The position numbers and the translations under genes were made by a program. Of a DNA stretch of 64,000 nucleotides, positions 1 to 8,967 are shown piece after piece. Where the stretch lies: positions 22,186-86,185 of the forward strand of contig NZ_JABTYH010000016.1 of the NCBI RefSeq assembly GCF_013314975.1, in the 5' to 3' direction. Within the stretch, counting starts at the first letter, position 1; each line of letters opens with the position of its first letter. This stretch comes from Pseudarthrobacter oxydans (lineage in GTDB: Bacteria > Actinomycetota > Actinomycetes > Actinomycetales > Micrococcaceae). The notes under the pieces were generated by a model that was given only the letters and a program-made list of their open reading frames with translations, had not been told where the DNA came from and did not search any database.

Positions 1-701
1 TCGGCTATGACGGCGTTGACGTCAACCGGCCTGCCCTGCTGCGCCACGCTCGCCCCCTGCAGCCTGGACAGCTCGATGATGTCCTGCACCAGTGCGGCCA
101 GCCGGCCTGACTCCTTATGCATGCGTTTGGCGAAGCGCCGAACGGCAAGTTCATCATCCGCCGAGGACTCCAGGGCTTCGGCGAGCAGCGAGATGGCGCC
201 CACGGGGGTTTTCAGCTCGTGGGAAACGTTGGCGACGAAATCGTTCCGGATCTCTTCGGTCCTGGTGATCTCCGTGCGGTCATCCGCGAGCAGCAGGATG
301 TATTCCTCACCGAGCATGGCGGCCCGGACCTGGACGATGATGGTTCCCTGGCCGAGCGGGCCACGGGGAAGCTCCAGCTGCTTTTCCAGGATGACGCCGT
401 CGCGCCGGACACCCGCCGTCATGTCCAGCAGTTCCTTGTGGACCACGGTGTGGCCGCGGACAAGGCCGTAGGCGTAGGCTGCCGGGCTGGCCCGGACCAC
501 GCCGTCCACGGCGTCCACCACCACGAAGGCGCGGCCGACGACGGCCAGCACCTCGGCAGCGCCCGGCGGCAGGGCCGGCTCTTCAGTGTCCACGTCCAGC
601 AGTTGCCGCTGCCGCTCGCTGACCCGGTACGCGAGCACCCCGAACGTGCCGAGCGCCAGGCCGACAAGGCCGGCCACCAAGCCGATGAGCATAGGATCCA
701 C
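1..701 (-). CDS. senX3: SenX3/PhoR-type sensor histidine kinase, 3' end outside window
   Basis: N-terminal part (about 233 residues) of a membrane sensor kinase of the phosphate two-component system; the 3' end lies off the window. It opens with a hydrophobic segment (MLIGLVAGLVGL...), then a PAS-like region, then the HisKA phosphoacceptor box NVSHELKTPVGAIS. That box autophosphorylates on His and passes phosphate to a PhoP/RegX3-type regulator. Start: a GTG at 701 and an in-frame ATG at 692 both fit; GGAG lies 11 bp before the ATG, so the ATG is also plausible. It is divergent from phoU with a PHO box between them, as expected for the SenX3-RegX3/PhoU arrangement of actinobacteria. Identification is by motif and context; the ATPase domain is not visible. 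Confidence 0.88.
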   Translation of the reverse strand, partial: MDPMLIGLVAGLVGLALGTFGVLAYRVSERQRQLLDVDTEEPALPPGAAEVLAVVGRAFVVVDAVDGVVRASPAAYAYGLVRGHTVVHKELLDMTAGVRRDGVILEKQLELPRGPLGQGTIIVQVRAAMLGEEYILLLADDRTEITRTEEIRNDFVANVSHELKTPVGAISLLAEALESSADDELAVRRFAKRMHKESGRLAALVQDIIELSRLQGASVAQQGRPVDVNAVIA

Positions 702-760
702 AGCTCCACCTTATGCTCTGGAAGACGCTGATCGGCGCGTCCGGGCCTCCTCCTGCGACG

Positions 761-778
761 GTTCAACTAACGTTCACC
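761..778 (+). promoter_or_regulatory. PHO box (PhoP/RegX3 operator)
   Basis: Two direct heptamers GTTCAAC and GTTCACC are spaced 11 bp start to start (GTTCAACTAACGTTCACC). This matches the actinobacterial PHO box, tandem GTTCACC units. It lies in the divergent region between the sensor kinase and phoU, so either or both could be phosphate-starvation controlled. Confidence 0.72.
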
Positions 779-897
779 TTCAAGGGCCTCGCCGTTTACC
801 CGGTGCTGGCAGAGTAGCCAGTTGGAGTGCCGATTGGCGACGCGATTCCCGCTGCCCGGACCGGGCCCGGCGGGAGTTACAAGGAAAGGACGCCCAC

Positions 898-1560
898 GTG
901 CGTAAGGTTTTTCAGGAAGAGCTGACCCAGGTCGGCGACCAGCTCGTGGAGATCTCCCGGCTGGTCAGCGAAGCAATGGACAAGGCCACCACCTCCTTTG
1001 AAGTGGCGGACGTAGACCTTGCGCAGGACGTCATCGCTGCGGACGCCCGCATCGACTTCCTGCAGAACAGCCTCGACGAGCGCGCTATCGACATCCTGGC
1101 GCTGCAGGGGCCGGTGGCCAGCGACCTGCGCATGATTGTGGGCTCGCTGCGGATGAGCGCCTCCCTCGAGCGGATGGGCGACCTTGCCCGGCACATTGCC
1201 CAGCTGGCACGCCTGCGCTACCCGTCCACCGTCATTCCGGAATCCATGACCGGCACCTTCAAGCGCATGGCCGAGCTGGACCAGGAAATCGCCGACAAGC
1301 TGACTGTCCTCCTGGAAACCCGCGACCTGGAGGTGGCAAGGGATATCCTCAAGGCGAATACGGCCATCAACGACCTCCACCTCAGCGTCTTCAAGGCCAT
1401 CGCCGCACCGGAGTGGAAGGAATCGCCCGCCACCACGGTGGATGTTGCCCTCGCCAGCCGCTACTTCGAACGCTTCGCGGACCACGGCGTTTCGGTGGCC
1501 CAGAAGGTCACCTACCTGGTGACCGGCGCCTGGCAGCCCACCGGGACAGAACACAGCTAA
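898..1560 (+). CDS. phoU: phosphate transport system regulator PhoU
   Basis: 220-aa all-helical PhoU protein. It links the Pst phosphate transporter to the sensor kinase and damps the Pho response when phosphate is plentiful. Two PhoU repeats are visible: residues about 5-95 with the conserved stretch around DLRMIVGSLRMSASLERMGD, and about 115-205 with ASRYFERFADHGVSVAQK. Both carry the E/D-x-x-x-D metal-binding pattern of the family. The GTG at 898 is chosen because AAGGAAAGGA lies 7 bp upstream and the family starts with MRxxFxxEL; upstream in-frame sequence is not PhoU-like. A terminator follows at once. Confidence 0.95.
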   Translation: MRKVFQEELTQVGDQLVEISRLVSEAMDKATTSFEVADVDLAQDVIAADARIDFLQNSLDERAIDILALQGPVASDLRMIVGSLRMSASLERMGDLARHIAQLARLRYPSTVIPESMTGTFKRMAELDQEIADKLTVLLETRDLEVARDILKANTAINDLHLSVFKAIAAPEWKESPATTVDVALASRYFERFADHGVSVAQKVTYLVTGAWQPTGTEHS

Positions 1561-1587
1561 AAATTCTCGGGAGTTTTTCGGGAACAG

Positions 1588-1635
1588 ACGACGGCGGGCT
1601 GGCCACCCCAGGTGACCAGCCCGCCGTCGTTGTTT
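1588..1635 (+). terminator. rho-independent terminator of phoU
   Basis: 20-bp stem with one mismatch (ACGACGGCGGGCTGGCCACC pairs with 1611-1630) and an almost absent loop, followed by a T-rich tail, 28 bp after the phoU stop. Confidence 0.85.
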
Positions 1636-1683
1636 CACTTTTGACGCAGCGCGTTCTTCGGCCGGAGTGCGTCCAAGGGTGGG

Positions 1684-1742
1684 CCCCGACGACGGGCTTC
1701 CCTGGCCCAGCTTGCGAGGCTAGGGAGACGTCGGGGCGTTTT
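1684..1742. terminator. probable terminator between phoU and gpmA
   Basis: CCCCGACG ... CGTCGGGG inverted repeat followed by CGTTTT on the plus strand, directly beyond the gpmA stop. The T run suits plus-strand termination; it may also act for the convergent gpmA. Confidence 0.5.
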
Positions 1743-2487
1743 ACTTCTTGCCCTGGTTCGCTACCGCCAGGATGGCCTGTTCCGCGGCTTCCGGGTCGAG
1801 GTAGGTGCCGCCGGGCTTGATCGGCTGGAAGTTCTCGTCCAGGTCGTACACCAGCGGGATGCCGGTGGGGATGTTCAGGCCGGCGATGGCTTCGTCGCTG
1901 ATGCCGTCCAGGTGCTTTACCAGGGCACGCAGGGAGTTGCCGTGGGCCGTGACCAGGACAGTCTTGCCGGCCTTGAGGTCCTCCTTAATGTCCGACTCCC
2001 AGTACGGCAGCAGGCGGACCAGGACATCCTTGAGGCATTCCGTGCGCGGGAGTGCGTCACCCAGGTCCGCATAGCGGGGATCGTGCGCCTGAGAGAACTC
2101 GGAGTCGTCGTCCAGCGGGGGCGGCGGGGTGTCGTAGGAGCGGCGCCATTCCATGAACTGCTCCTCGCCGTACTCTGCGAGGGTCTGGGCCTTGTCCTTG
2201 CCCTGCAGGGCGCCGTAGTGGCGTTCGTTCAGGCGCCAGTCGCGCTTTACAGGGATCCAGCCGCGGTCGGCCTTGTCCAGTGCGATGTTGGCCGTGTTGA
2301 TGGCCCGCTTCAGCAGGGAGGTGTAGAGGATGTCCGGGAGAACATTGTTCTCAACCAGGAGCTCGCCGCCGCGTGCTGCTTCCGCGCGGCCCTGGTCGTT
2401 GAGGTCTACGTCCACCCAGCCGGTGAACAGGTTCTTGGCGTTCCATTCGCTGTGGCCGTGGCGCAGCAGAATCAGCTTGTAAGTCAT
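1741..2487 (-). CDS. gpmA: 2,3-bisphosphoglycerate-dependent phosphoglycerate mutase
   Basis: 248 aa, the usual dPGM length. It interconverts 3- and 2-phosphoglycerate in cytoplasmic glycolysis and gluconeogenesis. The N-terminal [10 protein letters not shown] carries the catalytic phospho-His. Other conserved blocks are [34 protein letters not shown] (active-site Glu region) and [11 protein letters not shown] (second His). The start at 2487 ([11 protein letters not shown]) has AGGA 8 bp upstream; an ATG three codons earlier (2496) has no usable ribosome site. Nothing unusual. Confidence 0.96.
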   Translation of the reverse strand: MTYKLILLRHGHSEWNAKNLFTGWVDVDLNDQGRAEAARGGELLVENNVLPDILYTSLLKRAINTANIALDKADRGWIPVKRDWRLNERHYGALQGKDKAQTLAEYGEEQFMEWRRSYDTPPPPLDDDSEFSQAHDPRYADLGDALPRTECLKDVLVRLLPYWESDIKEDLKAGKTVLVTAHGNSLRALVKHLDGISDEAIAGLNIPTGIPLVYDLDENFQPIKPGGTYLDPEAAEQAILAVANQGKK

Positions 2488-2584
2488 GATTTTCATCCTA
2501 GCCGAGCGCCGCCGCCGCCTGCCCAGCGTTACAAGCCCGGCCCCGGGGACGCGCCACCTCCGGCTGCGGGGATAAGGTGGGGCC

Positions 2585-3421
2585 GTGGTGCAAAAGGCTG
2601 AACGGGTGACTGCCCCGCAGATTCCCGGCAGGAACAGCACCGGCAGGCCGGTGGGCAACGTGACCCGTGGAACCACCAATCCCAACCGGATGCGCCGGGT
2701 GGACCGCTGGCTGGCCGGCCCGCAGGCCTGGCGGCTCCGGAACGCCGCCGACCCCCTGGTGGTGGACCTGGGATATGGCGCGACGCCCGCCACCGCCGTC
2801 GAACTCTTTGACCGGCTGGCTGCCGTCCGCCAGGATGTGCAGGTCGTTGGAATCGAGATTGAGCCGGAACGCGTCCGCGCCGCCCTCCCCCTGCAACAGC
2901 CCGGCTTGAGCTTCCGCGTGGGCGGCTTCGAACTGCCCGTGGCGGGACGGCCGGTCCTGGTGCGGGCGTTCAACGTCCTGCGGCAGTACGAGGAAGCTGA
3001 CGTTCCCGGTATCTGGCGGCTGGTTCAGGACCGCCTGAGCCCTGGCGGCCTGTTCATCGACGGCACCTGCGATGAGATCGGGCGGCGCGTCACGTGGGTG
3101 GCGCTTGACGCCGAACGGCCGCTGTCCCTCAGCATCTCAGTCCGTTTCGGAAGCTTCGAACTGCCCTCGGACGTTGCCGAAAGACTGCCCAAGGCCCTGA
3201 TCCACCGCAACGTTCCCGGAGAACCGGTCCACGCCCTGATGCAGGCCATGGACCGGGCCTGGCTGGAGTGCGCGCCGCTCGCGTCCTTCGGGAACAGGCA
3301 GCGGTGGCAGGGCATGTGCCGGACGTTGCGGGACGCGGGCTGGCCGGTGCAGGACGGGCCGGCCCGGTGGCGGCTGGGCGAGCTCACCGTGGGGTGGGAC
3401 GCCGTGGCTCCCCTGGCCTGA
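2585..3421 (+). CDS. class I SAM-dependent methyltransferase, substrate unknown
   Basis: 278 aa. A Rossmann-type SAM-binding motif I is clear at about residues 57-66 ([10 protein letters not shown]), followed by the acidic strand end [10 protein letters not shown] (motif II) and [13 protein letters not shown] near motif IV. The C-terminal half is not diagnostic. It is divergent from gpmA with a 97-bp gap. Core actinobacterial gene by position; substrate cannot be told. Confidence 0.75.
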   Translation: MVQKAERVTAPQIPGRNSTGRPVGNVTRGTTNPNRMRRVDRWLAGPQAWRLRNAADPLVVDLGYGATPATAVELFDRLAAVRQDVQVVGIEIEPERVRAALPLQQPGLSFRVGGFELPVAGRPVLVRAFNVLRQYEEADVPGIWRLVQDRLSPGGLFIDGTCDEIGRRVTWVALDAERPLSLSISVRFGSFELPSDVAERLPKALIHRNVPGEPVHALMQAMDRAWLECAPLASFGNRQRWQGMCRTLRDAGWPVQDGPARWRLGELTVGWDAVAPLA

Positions 3422-3516
3422 GGGCGCCGGAAGCGGGGTTCGCGCGGGCAGGCTCGCGACCCTGGGAAACCCGGGGTGGGTTGTGCTGCGAAAGGCGAGG
3501 TCAGTCCACCGGCTGG

Positions 3517-3870
3517 CTACCAGGGACCATAGGGGCCGGTGTTGCGGCTGCCGCCCCGGCCTGCGTCCTTGACTGCCGGCCGCACGTCCGCCAGGTAAAC
3601 GGACGCGGCCACTACGGCCGCGAGGCCGAACAGGCCGAGCGTGCCGAAAAAGCCGCCTCCGCTGCCGAAGAACGAGATGACACCAATCAGGGCTGCACCG
3701 CCGGTCAGTGCGAGCCAGAAAGTCTTGGTCCTTTTGCCCGTGGCCTCGAACGCGTTGGCACGGTGCCGGGCGCAGTCGGCTACAGCCCACAGCTCAAGGC
3801 CGAGCGCCACCAGGGCAAGAATAAAGAACACTGCCTGCTCTACAGGCCGAATAATCAGTTCACCGTCCAC
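3517..3870 (-). CDS. DUF2516 family membrane protein
   Basis: 117 aa with three hydrophobic segments (about residues 12-32, 52-69, 77-95), the last two separated by a Gly-rich turn (GSGGGFFG). It matches the small actinobacterial DUF2516 membrane family in length and in the conserved ADCARHR / F..T.GKRTK.FWLALT region. Function unknown. It lies 9 bp beyond the stop of the trans-sulfuration gene on the same strand and may be co-transcribed. Confidence 0.8.
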   Translation of the reverse strand: MDGELIIRPVEQAVFFILALVALGLELWAVADCARHRANAFEATGKRTKTFWLALTGGAALIGVISFFGSGGGFFGTLGLFGLAAVVAASVYLADVRPAVKDAGRGGSRNTGPYGPW

Positions 3871-3879
3871 AAGCCCAGC

Positions 3880-5070
3880 CTAGCCGCCCAGCGAGTCCAG
3901 CGCCCGCTTCAAATCGGACCAGAGGTCCTCCACGTTTTCGATTCCCACACTCAGCCGCACCAGGTTCTCCGGAACGCTCGCCGGCTCGGCGGTGTGCCGC
4001 CGTCGGCGTTCGATGAGGGACTCAACGCCGCCCAGCGACGTCGCGGGAAGCCACAGCTGCAGCGCGCGGACGAGTTTGTCGGCAGTGTCAGCGCCGCTCA
4101 GTCCTGCGGCGGGGGCAACCTGCACGCAGATGATGGAGCCAAACCCCTTCATCTGGACCTTGGCCCGTTCATGGCCGGGATCCGCGGTCAGGCCAGGGAA
4201 CCGGATGGACTCGATGGCCGGGTGTGCGCCAAGGCGTTCAGCCAGCACCGTGGCAGAGGCCTGGGAGCGTTCTATCCGCAGCGCCAGCGTCCGCAGTCCG
4301 CGCAGCGCCAGCCAGGCCTCGAACGGTCCCGCGATCCCGCCGTGGATGGTCCGGTGGTGGAGCAGGGCCGAGCGGATGTCTGCGTTGGACGTCACCAAGG
4401 CGCCCAGGACGACGTCGGAATGGCCTGCCAGATACTTGGTCACCGAGTGCAGGACGACGTCGGACCCCAAGGCCAGGGGCTGCTGGACAAGGGGCGTGGA
4501 GAAGGTGTTGTCGGTGACGACGATGGCGCCGGCGGCGTGCGCGGCTGACGTCAGGGCCTCGATATCGGCGATGCCAAGCATGGGGTTGGTGGGGCTTTCC
4601 AGCCACAGCATGGAAGCAGCCCGGGCGTTGGGGCCATTCGGTGCCAGGGCGGCCTTGACGGCGTCCGTATCCGCGATGTCCACGGTGCGCAGTTCGACGA
4701 ATTCCTTCTGCGCCAGTTCGGAAGCCATCACCAAGGAACCGGAGTAGCTGTGCATCGGCATGACCAGTACTCCCCCTGGGGGGATCAGGGAAAGGGCCGA
4801 GCTGACCGCCGCAAGCCCCGATGAGTAGAGCAGCCCCGGCAGCTTGGAACCTTCAAGCTGGCCGAGCGCCTCCTCGAAGGGATCCCAGGTGGGGTTGGAA
4901 TACCGGCCGTACCCACGGTCGCCGTCCCCGAGGGCTCCGGTGCCAAAGTATGTGGAGGAAAGGACGACAGGGTGATTGACCGGCTGGTCCCTTTCCCTGG
5001 GGGGACGTCCGGCCGCAACCACCACCGTTTCGGCTGACAGCGCGCCGGCCTGCTGTTCGGAGAGACTCAT
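3880..5070 (-). CDS. PLP-dependent trans-sulfuration enzyme (cystathionine gamma-synthase/lyase family)
   Basis: 396 aa, fold-type I PLP enzyme of sulfur amino-acid metabolism. Signature features are SSGLAAVSSAL, the aspartate region VVTDNTFSTP, and the PLP-lysine motif SVTKYLAGHSDVVLGA, followed by the usual GxxxxxFEAWLALRGLRTL. Whether it acts as gamma-synthase, gamma-lyase or methionine gamma-lyase cannot be decided by eye. The start at 5070 (MSLSEQQ) is preferred to the longer frame because upstream codons are not family-like and overlap the tmk promoter region. Confidence 0.88.
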   Translation of the reverse strand: MSLSEQQAGALSAETVVVAAGRPPRERDQPVNHPVVLSSTYFGTGALGDGDRGYGRYSNPTWDPFEEALGQLEGSKLPGLLYSSGLAAVSSALSLIPPGGVLVMPMHSYSGSLVMASELAQKEFVELRTVDIADTDAVKAALAPNGPNARAASMLWLESPTNPMLGIADIEALTSAAHAAGAIVVTDNTFSTPLVQQPLALGSDVVLHSVTKYLAGHSDVVLGALVTSNADIRSALLHHRTIHGGIAGPFEAWLALRGLRTLALRIERSQASATVLAERLGAHPAIESIRFPGLTADPGHERAKVQMKGFGSIICVQVAPAAGLSGADTADKLVRALQLWLPATSLGGVESLIERRRRHTAEPASVPENLVRLSVGIENVEDLWSDLKRALDSLGG

Positions 5071-5184
5071 GGTGAAAGCGTACTGTCCGGCAGCAGTCCC
5101 CCGGAAAGCTGTTACCCGCAGGGGCACCGGCCTCCGTCCACAGGCCCGATCGGTTTTGTCAGCGGGGATCGGTAGGCTTGATGG

Positions 5185-5883
5185 GTGAGCAATCAAAGGG
5201 CCGGGCTTTTCATCGCGTTTGAGGGCGGCGACGGCGCCGGCAAATCAACGCAGGCTGCCCGGCTTGCAGAAGCCCTGGAATCCCGGGGCCTCACCGTCCT
5301 GCGTACCCGTGAGCCGGGCGGAACTCCCATCGGCGAAAAACTGCGTTCGCTGGTACTTGATCACGGCCACGGCCACATCGATGCCCGCACGGAAGCGCTC
5401 ATCTTTGCCGCTTCCCGGGCCGCGCACGCCGCCCAGGTCATCCGGCCCGCCCTGGAACGCGGCGAGATCGTCCTGACGGACCGTTACATCGACTCATCGG
5501 TGGCCTACCAGGGGGCAGGACGCGGACTGGGCGAGGACGCCGTACGGTCCCTTAACGAATGGGCCACCTCCGGCCTGCAGCCCCACCTCACCGTCCTGCT
5601 GGATGTCGAGCCCGCCGTTGGCCGCCGCCGCCGGACAGCCGGCGATGCTGCCGAAGACCGGCTGGAATCTGAAGCTGATGACTTCCATACCCGTATCCGG
5701 GATGCCTTTTTGGAGCTGGCCCGCAGCCGTCCGGAGTCATATCTCGTGCTGCCCGCCCACCACCCGGTCGATGGGCTGGCGGAGCGCATCCTCGAAGGAG
5801 TGGACAGTCTCCTGGCCGCGCACCACGGCGTCCCGGCAGATATTCTTCCGGGACATGAGCCGTCGGCAGGTGGCCGGCCGTGA
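5185..5883 (+). CDS. tmk: thymidylate kinase
   Basis: Phosphorylates dTMP to dTDP. 232 aa; P-loop FEGGDGAGKST near residue 12; DR(Y/H) motif TDRYIDSSVAYQGAGRGLG; TREPGGTPIGE substrate motif; a LID region rich in Arg (GRRRRTAGDAAEDRLE). The C-terminus is about 20 residues longer than many homologues. Start GTG at 5185. Its stop overlaps the holB start (GTGA), so the two are translationally coupled. Confidence 0.96.
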   Translation: MSNQRAGLFIAFEGGDGAGKSTQAARLAEALESRGLTVLRTREPGGTPIGEKLRSLVLDHGHGHIDARTEALIFAASRAAHAAQVIRPALERGEIVLTDRYIDSSVAYQGAGRGLGEDAVRSLNEWATSGLQPHLTVLLDVEPAVGRRRRTAGDAAEDRLESEADDFHTRIRDAFLELARSRPESYLVLPAHHPVDGLAERILEGVDSLLAAHHGVPADILPGHEPSAGGRP

Positions 5884-7022
5884 CGGTGTGGGACGACCTG
5901 CAAGGGCAACCCGCCGTCGTCGAACAACTGCGGCAGGCCTCCAGCGGCGAGGGGCTCACGCACGCGTGGCTTTTTACCGGCCCGCCGGGCTCCGGGCGTT
6001 CGAACGCGGCGAAGGCCTTTGCCGCGGCACTGAACTGCGACCAGGACGACGTCAGCCAGCGCGGATGCGGCCGCTGCTCCGCCTGCCTGACCATCCTGGG
6101 TGAGACCCATTCGGATGTCACGTTCGTCCGGACCGAGAAGGTCACCATCACCATTGACGAAGCCCGGGAGCTGGTGGCCACCGCCGGCAACAGGCCCTCG
6201 ACAGGCCGGTGGCGCATCATCGTGGTGGAGGATGCGGACCGGATGGCCGAGCGCACCACGAATGTCCTCCTCAAAGCCATCGAGGAACCCACTCCCCGGA
6301 CCGTGTGGATGCTCTGCGCCCCGTCCCCGGCGGACGTCCTGGTGACCATCCGCTCGCGCTGCCGCAGCGTGGCTTTGCGGCTGCCGCCTGCCGCTGACGT
6401 CGCTGCCCTGCTGGTGAAGCGCGACGGCGTGGATCCGGCGCTCGCTGAGCGTGCGGCCCGGGCGGCGCAGAGCCATGTTGGGATCGCCCGCCGGCTGGCG
6501 CGCGACCCCGCCGCCAGGGAACGCCGGCTGGAAACTGTCCGGTTTCCGCTCGGCCTGCGGGGCGTCACCGCGGCAGTGATGATGGCAGACAAGCTGGTCA
6601 AGATCGCCACCGCAGAGGCCAACAGTTCCAATGAGGAACGGGACGCCGCGGAGAAGGCCGCGCTGCTGGCAACACTGGGCGCACCGGACTCCGGGACGCT
6701 TCCTCCGGCCATGCGCAGCCAGGTAAAGCAGCTGGAGGACGACCAGAAACGGCGGGCCAAACGGTCCATCACGGACTCGCTGGACCGGACGCTGACGGAT
6801 CTCCTGTCCTTCTATCGGGATGTGCTGATCATCCAGCTCGGGAATGCCGTGGAGCTCGTGAACGTTGAGCTCAGGAGTGATTTGGAGGAGTTCGCCAACC
6901 GCTCCACGCCGGAATCAACGCTCGCCCGGATGGACGCCATCAACAAAGCGCGCGAACGCATCACCACCACCAACGTTGCACCGCTGTTGACCATTGAGTC
7001 CATGGCAGCCAGCCTGATCTAG
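5880..7022 (+). CDS. holB: DNA polymerase III delta' subunit
   Basis: 380 aa clamp-loader subunit of the replicative polymerase. AAA+ domain with GPPGSGRSN in place of a strict Walker A, the zinc-binding Cys cluster (C-x8-10-C-x2-C-x2-C in CDQDDVSQRGCGRCSAC), VVEDADRM (Walker B region) and TIRSRC (sensor 1 / SRC motif). Start GTG overlaps the tmk stop, a classic bacterial tmk-holB pair. Confidence 0.95.
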   Translation: MTVWDDLQGQPAVVEQLRQASSGEGLTHAWLFTGPPGSGRSNAAKAFAAALNCDQDDVSQRGCGRCSACLTILGETHSDVTFVRTEKVTITIDEARELVATAGNRPSTGRWRIIVVEDADRMAERTTNVLLKAIEEPTPRTVWMLCAPSPADVLVTIRSRCRSVALRLPPAADVAALLVKRDGVDPALAERAARAAQSHVGIARRLARDPAARERRLETVRFPLGLRGVTAAVMMADKLVKIATAEANSSNEERDAAEKAALLATLGAPDSGTLPPAMRSQVKQLEDDQKRRAKRSITDSLDRTLTDLLSFYRDVLIIQLGNAVELVNVELRSDLEEFANRSTPESTLARMDAINKARERITTTNVAPLLTIESMAASLI

Positions 7023-7038
7023 CCCTTCAAGGAGACCG

Positions 7039-8604
7039 ATGACTGCCCGCCCCCTGCCAGTACGCCCGCGATTCGCGGCGGCCGGCGTCCGCGCCCTCGG
7101 GGCCATGGTCCTGGCCATGGTCCTGGCGTCCTGCAGCCTCCTGAATGGTGAAGTCCGCAGCCAGGAGGCGGCCACCGCCAAGGCGGACCCGTCGATCGTG
7201 GCGTCTGCACCGGAAGGGCTGGAGGAGTTCTACTCCCAGGAGGTCGTCTGGGAGCCGTGCGAGAACGAGTTCCAGTGCGCCAACGTGACTGTGCCCATGG
7301 ACTACGGCAACCCCGACGGCGAGACAATCCAGATTGCCGCGCTGCGGGCTCCAAGCACGGGAAAGAAGGCCGGCAGCCTCCTGGTCAACCCTGGCGGTCC
7401 AGGCGCGTCTGGCTATGACTTCGTCAAGGATGCGGCCGGGACGCATTTTTCACAGGCCGTGCGGGACTCCTACGACCTTGTGGGCTTTGACCCCCGGGGC
7501 GTGAAACGCTCAGCCCCCGTCACGTGCATGACCGACGCCGAACGGGATGCCGCGAGGGCAAAGATCTACGACCTCGAAACCGATGCCGGACTTGCCGAGG
7601 TCCTGGCGGACAACAAGGCGACTGCGGCCCAATGCGAAGAGCAGACGGGTCCGGTGCTGGGGAACATCGATACGGTCAGTTCCGCAAAGGACGTGGACAT
7701 TCTTCGGGCCGTGGTCAATGATCCGAAACTCAACTATCTTGGCTACTCCTACGGCACGTTCCTGGGCTCAACCTACGCTTCCCTGTTTCCTGACAACGTG
7801 GGAAGAATGGTGCTGGACGGAGCACTGGACCCCTCCATCAGCAACGAAGAGCTGACCAGCGGGCAGGCCCGTGCGTTCGAGAAGGCAATCCGCGCCTATG
7901 TTGCCAGCTGCCAGGGCCAGGACGGCTGCCCCCTTAGCGGGGACGTGGATTCCGGCGTCCAGCAGATCCGCGACCTGATCGCCGCGGTCCAGCAAACGCC
8001 CCGGACCGCCAAGGACGGGCGGGTGGTGAATGCCACCATGTTCGTCAGCGGCCTGATCACGCCGCTGTACAACGACCAAAGCTGGCCCGCCCTCACCCAG
8101 GCCCTGGAAGCGGCAATGACGGGAGACGTCAGCCTCATGCTGCGGCTCGCAGACCTGGGGGCCGACCGCTCTTCCAACGGGACGTATACGTCCAATTCCA
8201 CCTTCGCCTTCAATGCCATCAACTGCCTTGACTACCCCATGGAGTCCGATACAGCCGCCATGCGTGCGGAGCAGCAGCGCCTGATGCAGGACTCACCCAC
8301 CTTCGGGTACTTCTTTGCATACGGAGGCACGAACTGCGTGGACTGGCCGTATGAGAGCGTGCGCACGCCGTCGCCGGTGGAATACGACGGCGGCTCCCCC
8401 ATCGTTGTCATCGGCACCACCGGCGACCCTGCCACCCCGGTGGAATGGGCGTCATCGCTGCGCAAGCAGCTGGGCAACGCTGCACTCCTCACGTGGGAAG
8501 GCGAAGGCCACACCGCCTATGGCCGGTCCAACAGCTGCATCGAGGACGCCGTGGACCGCTACCTGGTAAGCGGCCAGGTTCCCGCCGACAACACGGTGTG
8601 CTGA
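7039..8604 (+). CDS. exported lipoprotein alpha/beta hydrolase, TAP-like C-terminus
   Basis: 521 aa secreted hydrolase related to Streptomyces tripeptidyl aminopeptidases (SlpD/E, TAP). It has an N-terminal signal segment and a lipobox LASC near residue 32. Oxyanion-hole motif NPGGPGASGYD, nucleophile elbow GYSYGT (Ser), C-terminal GDPATP (Asp region) and GEGHTAY (His). Cys-rich as is usual for secreted members. AAGGAGA lies 8 bp before the start, 16 bp after holB, so probably the last gene of the tmk operon. Substrate (peptide or ester) cannot be told. Confidence 0.9.
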   Translation: MTARPLPVRPRFAAAGVRALGAMVLAMVLASCSLLNGEVRSQEAATAKADPSIVASAPEGLEEFYSQEVVWEPCENEFQCANVTVPMDYGNPDGETIQIAALRAPSTGKKAGSLLVNPGGPGASGYDFVKDAAGTHFSQAVRDSYDLVGFDPRGVKRSAPVTCMTDAERDAARAKIYDLETDAGLAEVLADNKATAAQCEEQTGPVLGNIDTVSSAKDVDILRAVVNDPKLNYLGYSYGTFLGSTYASLFPDNVGRMVLDGALDPSISNEELTSGQARAFEKAIRAYVASCQGQDGCPLSGDVDSGVQQIRDLIAAVQQTPRTAKDGRVVNATMFVSGLITPLYNDQSWPALTQALEAAMTGDVSLMLRLADLGADRSSNGTYTSNSTFAFNAINCLDYPMESDTAAMRAEQQRLMQDSPTFGYFFAYGGTNCVDWPYESVRTPSPVEYDGGSPIVVIGTTGDPATPVEWASSLRKQLGNAALLTWEGEGHTAYGRSNSCIEDAVDRYLVSGQVPADNTVC

Positions 8605-8617
8605 AGGCCTCACCCTG

Positions 8618-8650
8618 TCCCGGGCGCCCATTTTGACCCGGGCGCCGGGA
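8618..8650 (+). terminator. hairpin after hydrolase gene
   Basis: TCCCGGGCGCCC / GGGCGCCGGGA inverted repeat with one bulge, loop about 8 nt, weak T tail (CTCTATTA). Likely ends the tmk-holB-hydrolase transcript. Confidence 0.6.
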
Positions 8651-8707
8651 CTCTATTACAGTTGACTCTTGCATGAAGCGCCCGGTTTTGCCGGAGATTC
8701 GTGCGGT

Positions 8708-8780
8708 GCTTCCTTAGCTCAGTCGGTAGAGCGTTTCACTCGTAATGAAAAGGTCATCAGTTCGATTCTGATAGGAAGCT
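8708..8780 (+). tRNA. tRNA-Thr(CGT)
   Basis: Complete cloverleaf. Acceptor GCTTCCT/AGGAAGC pairs perfectly, D-stem GCTC/GAGC, anticodon stem TTTCA/TGAAA with loop CTCGTAA (anticodon CGT, reads ACG), T-arm ATCAG-TTCGATT-CTGAT, discriminator T. No encoded CCA. A TTGACT lies about 45 bp upstream. It marks the left edge of the accessory region. Confidence 0.95.
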
Positions 8781-8787
8781 CGGGATA

Positions 8788-8829
8788 AACCCCGGACAGC
8801 CCCTACATCTAGGGGTTTCCGGGGTTTTT
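8788..8829 (+). terminator. terminator downstream of tRNA-Thr
   Basis: Nested hairpins ACCCCGGA/TCCGGGGT and CCCCTA/TAGGGG followed by TTTTT, 8 nt after the tRNA 3' end. Confidence 0.85.
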
Positions 8830-8967
8830 CGCTGGTTAAGCGGTTGGTGCCGCCTGAGGTCAGGGCACACTTATGGCACACTTTGATCTCCTTCCAATAC
8901 TTCTGGCTCCTAGAGTTGCGATTCTAGCCATCATGGAGAATTTCTTGCCGAAGGCTATGGTGAGGCT

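Noticed and set aside
5505..6772. Long minus-strand frames opposite tmk and holB
   Set aside because: Shadows of two conserved essential genes; Arg/Ser-rich and without domains.
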